From contig JADHUY010000002.1 of assembly GCA_016784305.1 (NCBI GenBank), positions 1-43,522 of the forward strand: a stretch of 43,522 nt of DNA, read 5' to 3'. The position numbers were made by a program, and so were the translations under genes. Position 1 is the first letter of the stretch. Each line of letters opens with the position of its first letter. This document shows, one piece after another, positions 22,505-30,365 of this stretch. The DNA comes from Parcubacteria group bacterium. GTDB taxonomy: Bacteria; Patescibacteriota; Minisyncoccia; Phycocordibacterales; JABMNX01. The notes under the pieces are model-generated. The model saw only the letters and a program-made list of their open reading frames with translations. It had not been told where the DNA came from and did not search any database.

Positions 22505-23983
22505 ATGGCAAAAATTCCAGCAAGCAAAATTCCAGATGAAGTAAGGGCGGTATCGGAGACCATTGAGTCTGCTGGTTTTGAGGTGTATCTGGTGGGGGGG
22601 TGCGTGCGAGATTTGCTTCTTGAGAAAACTCCAAAGGACTGGGACATGACAACAAGTGCAAAGCCAGAAGAGATAGAGAAGCTTTTTGAAGATACTTTTT
22701 ACGAAAATGATTTTGGAACAGTCGGCATAGTAAACAAAGACACGCCAGAGGAGTCGGTACGAGTAATAGAAGTTACACCGTACAGACTTGAGTCAGAATA
22801 TTCAAATGCTAGGCACCCAGATAAAGTAGAGTTTTCAAAGAATCTAGAAGACGACCTTAAACGTCGCGACTTTACCATTAACGCAATGGCGTACAACCTA
22901 AAGAAAGGCGAGTTGGTAGACCTATACAAAGGTGAGGAGGATCTGAAAAGAGGGAGCCTCGTAGCCGTGGGGGACGCTGAAGAGCGCTTCTCTGAAGATG
23001 CTCTTCGCATGCTTCGCGCAGTGCGCCTTTCCGCGCAACTCTCTTTTACAATTGACCCAGATACAATGGGAGCCATCACAAAGCACATTGATTTACTTGC
23101 AAAGATTTCCAAAGAGCGCATTCGTGATGAACTCATTCGCACCATCATGACTACTAAACCAATTGAAGCATTCTTCTTAATGCAGAGACTTGGCATGCTT
23201 CCGTTTGTAGCACCAGACCTTGAGCGAGGAATTGGCGTTGAGCAAAACCAGGCGCACTCATTTGACGTGTTTGAACATTTGCTTCGCACCATGCAACACG
23301 GGGCCGACAAAGGCTGGTCTTTTGATATTAGAATCGCCGGGCTTTACCACGACATCTCAAAGCCTGAAACAAGGCGCTGGGGTAAAGAAAAAAACGATTG
23401 GACATTCCACGGCCATGAGGTAGTAGGCGCGCGTGTTGCCAAAAAGGCATTTGAAGAATTGCGCCTTCCTAAAAAGCAGGTGGAAAAACTCACAAAGCTT
23501 GTTCGCTGGCATATGTTCTTTTCTGACCCAGAGAAAATTACACTTTCAGCTGCAAGGCGAATGATACGAAACGTGGGAGAAGAGAATATTTGGGATTTAC
23601 TTAACCTTCGCATTTGCGACAGGATCGGTTCAGGACGACCAAAAGAGCAGCCATTTAGATTTAGGAAATATAAGTCAATGATAGAAGAGGCACTTCGCGA
23701 TCCTATATCAGTTGGTATGTTAAAAATTACAGGGGATAGAATTATGGAAATTACCAAGGAAAAACCAAGTAAAAAAATAGGCTTTGTCCTCCATGCTCTT
23801 CTTGAGGAAGTGCTTGATGACCCTAAATTAAATACAGAAGAATATCTAGAAAAGCGCGCAATAGAGCTCTTTAAGCTTCCTGAAAAAGAGCTACTAGAGC
23901 TAGGGGAAAAAGGAAAAGAGCGCCAAAAGGCAGAAGAGGAAGGGGCTGTGGAAGAGCTACGCAAAAAGTATTGGGTCTCATAG
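22505..23983 (+). CDS. cca: tRNA nucleotidyltransferase (CCA-adding) with HD domain
   Basis: Adds or repairs the 3' CCA of tRNAs. 492 aa. The nucleotidyltransferase core has VYLVGGCVRDLLL and KDWDM (metal-binding DxD), then RRDFTINAMAY. The second half has an HD domain (GLYHDISKPETR, FHGHEVVGARVAKKAF). This fits the neighbouring tRNA-Gly(GCC) and tRNA-Pro genes, which lack an encoded CCA. A TAGAAT ends 6 nt before the ATG, suggesting a leaderless message. Confidence 0.94.
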   Translation: MAKIPASKIPDEVRAVSETIESAGFEVYLVGGCVRDLLLEKTPKDWDMTTSAKPEEIEKLFEDTFYENDFGTVGIVNKDTPEESVRVIEVTPYRLESEYSNARHPDKVEFSKNLEDDLKRRDFTINAMAYNLKKGELVDLYKGEEDLKRGSLVAVGDAEERFSEDALRMLRAVRLSAQLSFTIDPDTMGAITKHIDLLAKISKERIRDELIRTIMTTKPIEAFFLMQRLGMLPFVAPDLERGIGVEQNQAHSFDVFEHLLRTMQHGADKGWSFDIRIAGLYHDISKPETRRWGKEKNDWTFHGHEVVGARVAKKAFEELRLPKKQVEKLTKLVRWHMFFSDPEKITLSAARRMIRNVGEENIWDLLNLRICDRIGSGRPKEQPFRFRKYKSMIEEALRDPISVGMLKITGDRIMEITKEKPSKKIGFVLHALLEEVLDDPKLNTEEYLEKRAIELFKLPEKELLELGEKGKERQKAEEEGAVEELRKKYWVS

Positions 23984-24029
23984 CCCTACACTCCATTAAG
24001 TAACCGAAGATAGGATAAAGAATAATGCA

Positions 24030-24071
24030 AAAATAGGAATAACTATACGACCGTATAGTTATTCCTATTTT
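24030..24071. terminator. Bidirectional terminator downstream of cca
   Basis: A 20-bp perfect stem (AAAATAGGAATAACTATACG and its complement) with a 2-nt loop. The A-rich and T-rich ends let it act in both directions between cca and xthA. Confidence 0.7.
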
Positions 24072-24387
24072 GTCCTAACGTCAGCACTTGAGATTGAAAT
24101 GAAAATATACAAAAAGCCAATATAAAATACAAAAGAGCCGGCTAATCACAACGTCGACCGAGGTGGAGAAAAACATCCCCGACGACATCACAACTAAACG
24201 GCCCTATGATTGCTTCAATTATCTGCTTCGTACTTCTGCATGACACACAATACCTTGTTTAACAAAAATGTTTTAAAAATGTGGAAATGTGTATTGTCGA
24301 TCCAGCTACTTAGCGATTACTAAAGCTGAGCACTCGTACAACTAAGGTGCTATGACGAACTGCTCTGTACATAATATTATTCTCTTT

Positions 24388-24430
24388 AAAGGACATGTAA
24401 AGGACACTCTGTGGATAAGTAATGTCCTTT
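24388..24430. repeat. AAAGGACA repeat group 2 around a DnaA box
   Basis: AAAGGACAT (24388-24396) and AAAGGACA (24399-24406) direct, then TGTGGATAA (24410-24418, a perfect DnaA-box complement), then inverted ATGTCCTTT (24422-24430). The first 19 bp are nearly identical to 19566-19584. Confidence 0.55.
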
Positions 24431-24439
24431 ACAAATCCT

Positions 24440-24470
24440 CAATATATGGGTTTCGTAAACCCATATATTG
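24440..24470 (-). terminator. Hairpin downstream of xthA
   Basis: 14-bp arms CAATATATGGGTTT / AAACCCATATATTG with a 3-nt loop, 10 bp after the xthA stop. There is no strong T-run. Confidence 0.5.
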
Positions 24471-24480
24471 GTGAGCTTTG

Positions 24481-25251
24481 TTATCTTAATTCTATACCGA
24501 CAGGGCAGTGGTCGGAGCCGTATACGTCGTTTAAAATAAAGACATCTTTGACTCTGGGCATAGCAGACTGGCTTGCGAAGAAGTAGTCTATACGCCAGCC
24601 AACATTCCTATCTCTTGCTTTAGTCTTCATGTCCCAGTATGAATAAGCGCCAACTTTATTGGGATTAAAATGCCGATATGTATCAACGTAGCCGTGTCGA
24701 ATCACCTCGTCTAGCCATTCACGCTCTTCAGGTAAAAAGCCGGTATTTTTTTCATTTTCTTTTGGGCGAGCTAAATCTATTTCTTCATGCGCAGTATTTA
24801 CATCCCCACAAAAAATAACTGGTCCCACACCCTCCTTTGAAAGAGCGTCGGCGTACTCTAAAAATAAATCATAAAAATCTAATTTATACTTCAAGCGCTC
24901 CTCCCCGCCACCTCCATTTGGGAAGTACACACAAAGAAGTATAAAATCTTTGAAATATGCGGTAATGAGACGCCCTTCTTGGTTAAATTCTTCTTTATTC
25001 ATGCCATAAATCACCCTTTCTGGCTCTATTTTGCTGTAAATTGCAGTTCCGCTATAGCCTTTGCGAGTTTTAGATGAGGAAAAATATGAAAAATAACCCT
25101 TTAATTCACGCACTTCATCTGGTAGTTGCTCGGGCTCTGCTTTTGTCTCTTGAAGGCAAAAGATGTCTGCGTCTAATTTTAGAAATTCATCCCAATTGCC
25201 CTTTCTATGAGCTGCCCTTAAACCGTTTACATTCCAAGATAGTATTTTCAT
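24481..25251 (-). CDS. xthA: Exodeoxyribonuclease III (AP endonuclease)
   Basis: Base-excision repair enzyme, 256 aa from ATG 25251. EEP-fold motifs in order: KILSWNVNGLRAA, FCLQETKAEPEQLP (metal-binding Glu), GTAIYSK, VIFCGDVNTAHEEIDLARP (catalytic Asp/Asn), RIDYFFASQ and GSDHCPVGIEL (catalytic His). ATG 25251 is preferred over 25257, because TGT-TAGGAT at 25259-25267 ends 7 nt before it and 1 nt before the other. Confidence 0.95.
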   Translation of the reverse strand: MKILSWNVNGLRAAHRKGNWDEFLKLDADIFCLQETKAEPEQLPDEVRELKGYFSYFSSSKTRKGYSGTAIYSKIEPERVIYGMNKEEFNQEGRLITAYFKDFILLCVYFPNGGGGEERLKYKLDFYDLFLEYADALSKEGVGPVIFCGDVNTAHEEIDLARPKENEKNTGFLPEEREWLDEVIRHGYVDTYRHFNPNKVGAYSYWDMKTKARDRNVGWRIDYFFASQSAMPRVKDVFILNDVYGSDHCPVGIELR

Positions 25252-25258
25252 TCTCATT

Positions 25259-25267
25259 ATCCTAACA
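25259..25267 (-). promoter_or_regulatory. Extended -10 of xthA
   Basis: TGT-TAGGAT on the minus strand with 7 nt to the ATG at 25251; it decides the start codon. Confidence 0.5.
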
Positions 25268-25305
25268 CCTTTGTAACTAGATACTTAAAGAGGGATTTAT
25301 ATAAG

Positions 25306-25314
25306 AAGGAGATA
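25306..25314 (+). promoter_or_regulatory. Strong Shine-Dalgarno sequence
   Basis: AGAAGGAGAT just upstream of the ATG at 25319; a strong site of the kind otherwise seen only at 17498. Confidence 0.7.
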
Positions 25315-25318
25315 CGCA

Positions 25319-25558
25319 ATGATAAGTATGTCTAAAAAGGAAGAGTGCCTATTTGACAAAGAGCGGGCAGATATGGTGAATGCAATGTTTGATGCGGTTA
25401 TACACGAAACAGGCAAAAGGGAGCTGGAAATATTAAGAGAAATCTATGGAGATACCCAAGATGTCGTGGAGATGCTCTGGCATCTATTGCGAAACATCAG
25501 CGAGTGTCCAGAGAAAGTTATAATCCATTGTCAAAAGCTCCTAAACAGTCAAACGTAA
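25319..25558 (+). CDS. Small hypothetical soluble protein
   Basis: 79 aa, not recognised. It is mainly helical and charged, with three cysteines and no membrane segment. It has a strong SD and its own terminator, so it is a single-gene unit. A second ATG at codon 4 is a possible start. Like the secreted protein at 17511, its strong ribosome-binding site sets it apart from most genes here. Confidence 0.65.
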   Translation: MISMSKKEECLFDKERADMVNAMFDAVIHETGKRELEILREIYGDTQDVVEMLWHLLRNISECPEKVIIHCQKLLNSQT

Positions 25559-25587
25559 ACCACCGCAAGCTTTGCTTGCGGTGGTTT
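25557..25587 (+). terminator. Terminator after the small hypothetical gene
   Basis: 13-bp stem AAACCACCGCAAG / CTTGCGGTGGTTT, 5-nt loop, then AAACGTATTTTTC. It overlaps the stop codon of the gene. Confidence 0.8.
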
Positions 25588-25609
25588 AAACGTATTTTTC
25601 AAAAAATAT

Positions 25610-25996
25610 CTATGCGATAAATCCCATATATGTGAGATATGCTCCGGCGATAATTGCGATGGTACCAATAGTCGTCATAGCCTGCTTTGAGTTTATGCTC
25701 ATTATGAACGAAGAGATTGAAGACTGTGGCATCAACATCATGAGCACACCTTCAACAAGCGAGAGCCAACCTATAGCTGATACAACTGAAGTAAGAGGGT
25801 TCGTCCATGAGTTGTGTGTCAAAACCACAAGCAATCCGAAGATAAGGGCGAGAGCTCCATCAAAGTAGGGGAGTACGTAGCTTTTTCCAACCTCACTTAT
25901 CGCCTTTCTGGTTTTCTCTGGGTTTAGAAGTGCGCTAACACCGGTTACGAGAAAATATATTCCCATAACTTGAGCTAGAAATATTGTTAGATCCAT
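25610..25996 (-). CDS. Small integral membrane protein, about four helices
   Basis: 128 aa. Hydrophobic segments at about residues 5-22, 45-62, 70-92 and 105-126 with short polar links. No family recognised beyond a general resemblance to small four-helix membrane proteins. It stands alone between the small hypothetical gene and the recombinase gene. The upstream minus strand is very AT-rich, with several possible -10 elements, none convincing. Confidence 0.7.
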   Translation of the reverse strand: MDLTIFLAQVMGIYFLVTGVSALLNPEKTRKAISEVGKSYVLPYFDGALALIFGLLVVLTHNSWTNPLTSVVSAIGWLSLVEGVLMMLMPQSSISSFIMSINSKQAMTTIGTIAIIAGAYLTYMGFIA

Positions 25997-26120
25997 AATG
26001 TTTTGTTATTTAAACCTTATAATTTTATATTTCGACCGTAAACCAAGCAGTAGTTTATATACATCGTAGCAATAAGACATATATAGAGAGAATAGTCACC
26101 GGGGGATAGCCAACTATCTC

Positions 26121-27035
26121 TCATTTGCGCCTTTTGCCGTGGAAGGCTTTATGCACTTCTTGTAAATGTTTATCAGTGACGTGCGTATAGACTTGCGTGG
26201 TCGCAATATTTGCGTGCCCTAAAAGTGCTTGGACACTCCTTAAGTCTGCACCGTTTTGAAGTAAGTCTGTCGCAAATGAATGCCGAATGATATGTGGAGT
26301 AACTTTTTTTGAAATACCAGCCTTTAGAGCATAGTGTTTCACTATTCTTTCAATTGAGCGAGGTGTGAGCCTCATGGACTCGGCACTTTTAGCACCTCGT
26401 CCAACTTGAATGAAAAGTGCGTCGTCCATATCCACTCTTTTTTCTAAATATTTCTTTACAAACTCTTTTGCTTCGTCTGATAGAAAGACAACGCGCACTT
26501 TATCGCCCTTCCCACGCACCGAAAACTCATCTCTCTTTAAATTAATATCGCGATTGAGCGCGACGAGCTCTGAAATTCTTAAGCCGGTTGAAAAAAGAAG
26601 CTCCAGCATTGCGCGGTCTCTTAAATCTTTTAACTCACTCCCATCTGGAGCCTTCATTAACCTCTCAAGCTCTTCAATAGAGATAAGGTCTAAATCGCGC
26701 TCGGAGGTTTTGGCAAGCTCAATGCTCTCTGGCGACATTACATTAACACCGCGCTTACCTATGTATTTAATAAAGGCGCGAAGCGCTATTAGATAATAGT
26801 TTTGTGTGTTTCGTTTTAAGGTATCATTTTCGCCTGAACTCTCTTGTCGGTTTAACCAAAGGCGATATTCCCGAATTAAGTCTTGATTTAAATCGCTTGG
26901 ATTTTTAGCTTTTGAGAAATCGATAAAACGAGAGAGATACCTGTCATAGTTTGAGATGGTGTTTAAAGAGCGCCCTTTTTCAATCTCCAAATGCTCTAGA
27001 AATTCACGTTTTAATTGCTCTATGTTGCTACTCAT
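26121..27035 (-). CDS. Tyrosine site-specific recombinase, XerC/XerD type
   Basis: 304 aa from ATG 27035. N-terminal SAM-like core-binding domain (residues 1-95), then the catalytic domain: first Arg in STGLRISELVALN, TPHIIRHSFATDLL (His-x-x-Arg), LGHANIATTQVYTHVT with the nucleophilic Tyr. It is the length of a chromosome-dimer-resolving Xer; with no flanking mobile genes a housekeeping role is likely. TATAAT (27042-27047) is 6 nt before the ATG, so the longer TTG start at 27074 is unlikely. Confidence 0.9.
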   Translation of the reverse strand: MSSNIEQLKREFLEHLEIEKGRSLNTISNYDRYLSRFIDFSKAKNPSDLNQDLIREYRLWLNRQESSGENDTLKRNTQNYYLIALRAFIKYIGKRGVNVMSPESIELAKTSERDLDLISIEELERLMKAPDGSELKDLRDRAMLELLFSTGLRISELVALNRDINLKRDEFSVRGKGDKVRVVFLSDEAKEFVKKYLEKRVDMDDALFIQVGRGAKSAESMRLTPRSIERIVKHYALKAGISKKVTPHIIRHSFATDLLQNGADLRSVQALLGHANIATTQVYTHVTDKHLQEVHKAFHGKRRK

Positions 27036-27041
27036 AAAGAC

Positions 27042-27047
27042 ATTATA
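27042..27047 (-). promoter_or_regulatory. -10 of the Xer recombinase gene
   Basis: Consensus TATAAT on the minus strand followed by 6 nt and ATG 27035: leaderless arrangement. Confidence 0.55.
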
Positions 27048-27092
27048 CGTCGCACAATGTGTGTTACCAGCCAAATAGTAGCATTATATAGC

Positions 27093-27121
27093 TTGCAAAA
27101 TTAGACAATATGTGCTATGGT
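27093..27121 (+). promoter_or_regulatory. Promoter of rpsO
   Basis: TTGCAA (27093-27098), 17 bp, TATGGT (27116-27121) with TGC before the -10. The ATG at 27128 follows after 6 nt, so the rpsO message is probably leaderless. Confidence 0.65.
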
Positions 27122-27127
27122 TTGGCA

Positions 27128-27394
27128 ATGCTAACCAAGCGTAAAAAAGCGAAAACGATTAAGGATTCAGCCAGGCACGAGTCAGATACTGGCTCCCCTG
27201 AAGTGCAGGTTTCAGTTCTCTCTAAGAGAATTAATGAGCTTGCCCTACACCTTAAGAAAAATCACAAAGACAAACATTCCCGAAGAGGACTTCTGGCTAT
27301 GGTTGCGGATCGCCGCAAGCACCTAAAGTACCTAGAAGGGAAGGACAAGCGAAAATATAATTCGCTCGTTAAAACTCTTGGGTTGAAGAAGTAA
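27128..27394 (+). CDS. rpsO: 30S ribosomal protein S15
   Basis: Binds 16S rRNA in the platform. 88 aa from ATG 27128 (MLTKRKKAKTIKD), the standard length. Family signature: HESDTGSPEVQVSVLSKRINELALHLKKNHKDKHSRRGLL, then RRKHLKYLEGKDKRKYNSLVKTLGLKK. It is upstream of the NYN gene and pnp, retaining the common rpsO-pnp neighbourhood with one gene inserted. Confidence 0.97.
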   Translation: MLTKRKKAKTIKDSARHESDTGSPEVQVSVLSKRINELALHLKKNHKDKHSRRGLLAMVADRRKHLKYLEGKDKRKYNSLVKTLGLKK

Positions 27395-27437
27395 TTCTTC
27401 ATTTAAAGCAGTTCTTTTATTAGTTACATAAGTTTTT

Positions 27438-28019
27438 ATGGCTGTTATTAAACATAAAGGCCAAAGGGTCGGAATTTTTATTGATACGCAGAACCTCTAC
27501 CACAGCGCAAAGCATTTATATAAATCTCGCGTTAATTTCGGAAATGTACTTAAAGAGGCTCTAGCAGGTCGCCAGCTCATACGAGCAATGGCGTACGTTG
27601 TTACGACTGAAAGCGGAGAAGAACAGAACTTCTTTGACGCTCTTCACAAACTTGGTATCGAACCAAAGACAAAGGATTTGCAAATCTTTTATGGGGGAGC
27701 GAAAAAAGCAGACTGGGATGTCGGGATGGCAATTGATGCTGTTGCGGCCGCTCCAAAGCTAGACGCAATTGTGCTTGCTACTGGAGATGGTGACTTCGTA
27801 CCACTAGTTCAGTACCTACAGCAACACGACGGTGTGCAAGTTGAAGTAATAACCTTCGGACGCTCTGCTTCAAGCAAGCTAAGAGAAGCGTGTGATGACT
27901 ACATTGACATGTGTGATGATCCCAAGAAATATCTAATCAACTATCGTGGTTGGAGACTAGGAGGATTTGGTGCAAAAGACGACAACATTGATAAAGACGA
28001 AGAGCCTGAAGAGGCCTAA
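27438..28019 (+). CDS. NYN-domain (LabA/DUF88-like) putative RNase
   Basis: 193 aa. PIN-like NYN fold: RVGIFIDTQNLYHSAK (first acidic residue and Asn), KKADWDVGMAIDAV, AIVLATGDGDFVPLVQYLQ, VITFGRSASSKLREACDDYIDM. The conserved Asp residues fit a metal-dependent nuclease. It lies between rpsO and pnp and ends at its own terminator, so an RNA-related role is plausible but unproven. Confidence 0.87.
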   Translation: MAVIKHKGQRVGIFIDTQNLYHSAKHLYKSRVNFGNVLKEALAGRQLIRAMAYVVTTESGEEQNFFDALHKLGIEPKTKDLQIFYGGAKKADWDVGMAIDAVAAAPKLDAIVLATGDGDFVPLVQYLQQHDGVQVEVITFGRSASSKLREACDDYIDMCDDPKKYLINYRGWRLGGFGAKDDNIDKDEEPEEA

Positions 28020-28021
28020 AA

Positions 28022-28060
28022 GAAAAACCCCGCAAGACTAAAAACCTTGCGGGGTTTTTC
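28022..28060 (+). terminator. Terminator after the NYN gene
   Basis: 15-bp stem GAAAAACCCCGCAAG / CTTGCGGGGTTTTTC, 9-nt loop, with TTTTT in the 3' arm. Confidence 0.9.
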
Positions 28061-28089
28061 TTGCAAAATACTACCAATATATATAGAGT
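28061..28089 (+). promoter_or_regulatory. Candidate pnp promoter
   Basis: TTGCAA (28061-28066), 17 bp, TAGAGT (28084-28089). The start near 28096 would give a leader of about 110 nt containing the hairpin at 28111-28173. Confidence 0.4.
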
Positions 28090-28110
28090 GTTTTTAGTTA
28101 CTAATTAACC

Positions 28111-28173
28111 GTGGCCACTGGATACTCAGCTTTGAACTTAAAGAATTGTTCAATCCTGTAATCTGAGGGCCAC
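28111..28173 (+). promoter_or_regulatory. Long hairpin in the pnp leader
   Basis: Nested pairings GTGGCC/GGCCAC, CTCAG/CTGAG and GAAC/GTTC form one 63-nt imperfect hairpin 35 nt before the pnp ATG. In E. coli an RNase III-cut leader hairpin mediates PNPase autoregulation; a similar role here is inferred from position. Confidence 0.5.
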
Positions 28174-28208
28174 AAACTCGTCACTATATTGAGGCGGGCA
28201 AGTACCAT

Positions 28209-30365
28209 ATGAAAACAAAGGAATACACCATAGAGATAGGGGGTCGTACGCTTACCGCAGAGTTTAGCGACTTAGCAGAGCAAGCCAGTGGGTCGGTACT
28301 CCTTCGCTACGGAAACTCCGCAGTCTTTGCGACAGCGGTTATGAGCCAATACGAAAAGGAAGGCCTAGACTATTTTCCTCTCTCGGTTGATTTTGAAGAG
28401 AAATTCTACGCCGCTGGAGCAATCCTCGGAAGCAGATTTATGCGACGGGAAGGTAGGCCTACAGAAGAAGCCGTCCTTTCCGGAAGAGTGGTAGACAGAA
28501 CCATAAGGCCCCTTTTTGAAAGTCACATTAGACGCGAAGTGCAAATAGTAGTAACGGTACTTTCAATTGACGAGGACGACCCGGACACTCTTGGAATAAT
28601 TGCTTCATCTTTGGCACTTGCCACTTCAGACATCCCATGGAAAGGGCCCGTGTCTGCCGTGCGTATCGGACAAGTAGAAGGTGGTGAGTTCATAATAAAT
28701 CCAACTTACAAAGAAAGGGGTGAGACTAGCACTCTTGACCTTCTGGCGTGTGGCAAAGATGGAAATATAAATATGATTGAAATTGCCTCTAAGGAAGCAA
28801 GTGAGGAGAACCTAAACAAAGCACTTGAGTTGGCAGCTGCTGAAAACGAAAAACTCCAAGACTTTCAGAAAAAAATAGTATCGGAAATTGGCAAGCAGAA
28901 ACAAACCCTGCAAAAACAAGAAATGCCAAACGAACTTACGGAGTTATTTAGAAAAGAAGTAGCGCCACGACTTGAAGAAGCGGTTTTCTCTGGGGCCGGC
29001 AAGGTTGGAATAGGGAATCTAAAGAATGAATGGAAAGAAAAAGTTAAAGAAGCACTTCTAGATGTGCCGAAAAGCTTTGTAGACGATATATTTGAAGAGA
29101 GAGTAAATGAAATTCTTCATAAAGAGGCCATAGAAAATGGGAGGCGCGCAGACGGAAGAGCAATGAACGAGGTGCGTGCTCTTTATGCTAAAGCAGGTGG
29201 CATATCCGAAGTAATTCATGGCTCTGGCGTGTTTTACAGAGGAGGAACTCATGTGCTCTCAGCACTTACTCTTGGTGGCCCGGGTGACTCGCAGCTGCTT
29301 GATTCTATTGAATCGCAAAACACACAAAAATACTTCATGCATCACTACAACTTTCCACCTTTTTCGGTTGGCGAGACTGGGAGAGTTGGAGGATTTAATA
29401 GAAGGATGATAGGCCACGGCGCTCTTGCTGAAAAAGCACTGATTCCAGTGCTTCCAGAAAAGATGGACTTTCCTTACACAATCAGAATAGTCTCTGAAGC
29501 AATGGCATCAAATGGCTCAACCTCTATGGGCTCTGTCTGTGGCTCCACTCTTGCCCTTATGGACGCGGGAGTACCAATAAAGCGCCCAGTTGCAGGCATT
29601 GCTATGGGTCTAATGATGGATGAGAAAGGTGAATACAAAGTGCTAACTGACATCCAAGGTCCGGAAGATCATCATGGAGACATGGACTTTAAAGTGGCTG
29701 GGACACGAACTGGAGTAACTGCGGTGCAAATGGATGTAAAGGTGGATGGTATTCCACTTTCCGTGCTTGCTGAAGCATTTGTTGACGCTAAAGTGGCAAG
29801 AGAGCACATTCTTGATGTGATAGAAAGTGAGATAAAAGAGCCAAGAGCAAAAATATCTCCAAGAGCACCAGAAATAATCACTCTTAAAATTGCAGAGGAA
29901 CAAATCGGTCTAGTAATAGGTCCTGGTGGAAAATCAATAAACGGTATAAAAGATGAAACTGGAGTAGAAGAGATAACAATAGAAGATGACGGGTCAGTAT
30001 TTATTACAGGAAAGAACGGTTCCGCAGAATTGGCTGCAAACAAAATTAAAGCAATGACAAGGGAGTACCTGAAAGGAGAACAATTTGACGGTGAAGTAGT
30101 GAGCATAACTGATTTTGGAGCATTCGTAAGAATAGCGGATGGCAAAGAAGGCCTAGTACATGTGTCTGAAATCGCACCATTTAGAATTAACAATGTGGAA
30201 GAAGTCCTTTCCGTTGGAGAGGTAGTACCAGTTATAATAAAAGAGGTGGATGAGCGCGATAGAATTAAACTTTCTATTAAAGACGTAGCGCCAACTTTTG
30301 CTGAAAAGAAAGGCATTAAACCTCCAGAAAATAGCAATGGACGAGATAACAAAGAACACAAATAA
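28209..30365 (+). CDS. pnp: Polyribonucleotide nucleotidyltransferase (PNPase)
   Basis: Phosphorolytic 3'-5' exoribonuclease. 718 aa, usual length. Two RNase PH domains: the first with EKFYAAGAILGSRFMRREGRPTE, the second with GSGVFYRGGTHVLSALTLGG and SNGSTSMGSVCGSTLALMDAG (catalytic phosphate site), then KH (GLVIGPGGKSINGIKDETG) and S1 (GEVVSITDFGAFVRIADGKEGLVHVSE). It overlaps the next gene by 29 bp in another frame. A structured leader precedes it. Confidence 0.97.
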   Translation: MKTKEYTIEIGGRTLTAEFSDLAEQASGSVLLRYGNSAVFATAVMSQYEKEGLDYFPLSVDFEEKFYAAGAILGSRFMRREGRPTEEAVLSGRVVDRTIRPLFESHIRREVQIVVTVLSIDEDDPDTLGIIASSLALATSDIPWKGPVSAVRIGQVEGGEFIINPTYKERGETSTLDLLACGKDGNINMIEIASKEASEENLNKALELAAAENEKLQDFQKKIVSEIGKQKQTLQKQEMPNELTELFRKEVAPRLEEAVFSGAGKVGIGNLKNEWKEKVKEALLDVPKSFVDDIFEERVNEILHKEAIENGRRADGRAMNEVRALYAKAGGISEVIHGSGVFYRGGTHVLSALTLGGPGDSQLLDSIESQNTQKYFMHHYNFPPFSVGETGRVGGFNRRMIGHGALAEKALIPVLPEKMDFPYTIRIVSEAMASNGSTSMGSVCGSTLALMDAGVPIKRPVAGIAMGLMMDEKGEYKVLTDIQGPEDHHGDMDFKVAGTRTGVTAVQMDVKVDGIPLSVLAEAFVDAKVAREHILDVIESEIKEPRAKISPRAPEIITLKIAEEQIGLVIGPGGKSINGIKDETGVEEITIEDDGSVFITGKNGSAELAANKIKAMTREYLKGEQFDGEVVSITDFGAFVRIADGKEGLVHVSEIAPFRINNVEEVLSVGEVVPVIIKEVDERDRIKLSIKDVAPTFAEKKGIKPPENSNGRDNKEHK

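Larger units (their letters stand above)
23984..24480. other. 497-bp gene-free region between convergent cca and xthA
   Basis: No supportable gene. It holds a 20-bp-stem terminator (24030-24071), an imperfect fold at 24137-24202 (GCCG...CGGC enclosing GTCG...CGAC, with ATCACAAC on both sides), AAAGGACA repeats around a perfect DnaA box (24388-24430) and a 14-bp hairpin (24440-24470). A gap this long is unusual in such a compact genome, so an unannotated RNA or a replication element is possible. Confidence 0.55.

Noticed and set aside
23984-24480. tmRNA, RNase P RNA or SRP RNA in the long gap
   Set aside because: I looked for the conserved landmark sequences of these RNAs and saw none.
26101-26117. 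Terminator for the Xer gene (GATAG-CCAA-CTATC)
   Set aside because: A 5-bp stem without a T-run is too weak to call.
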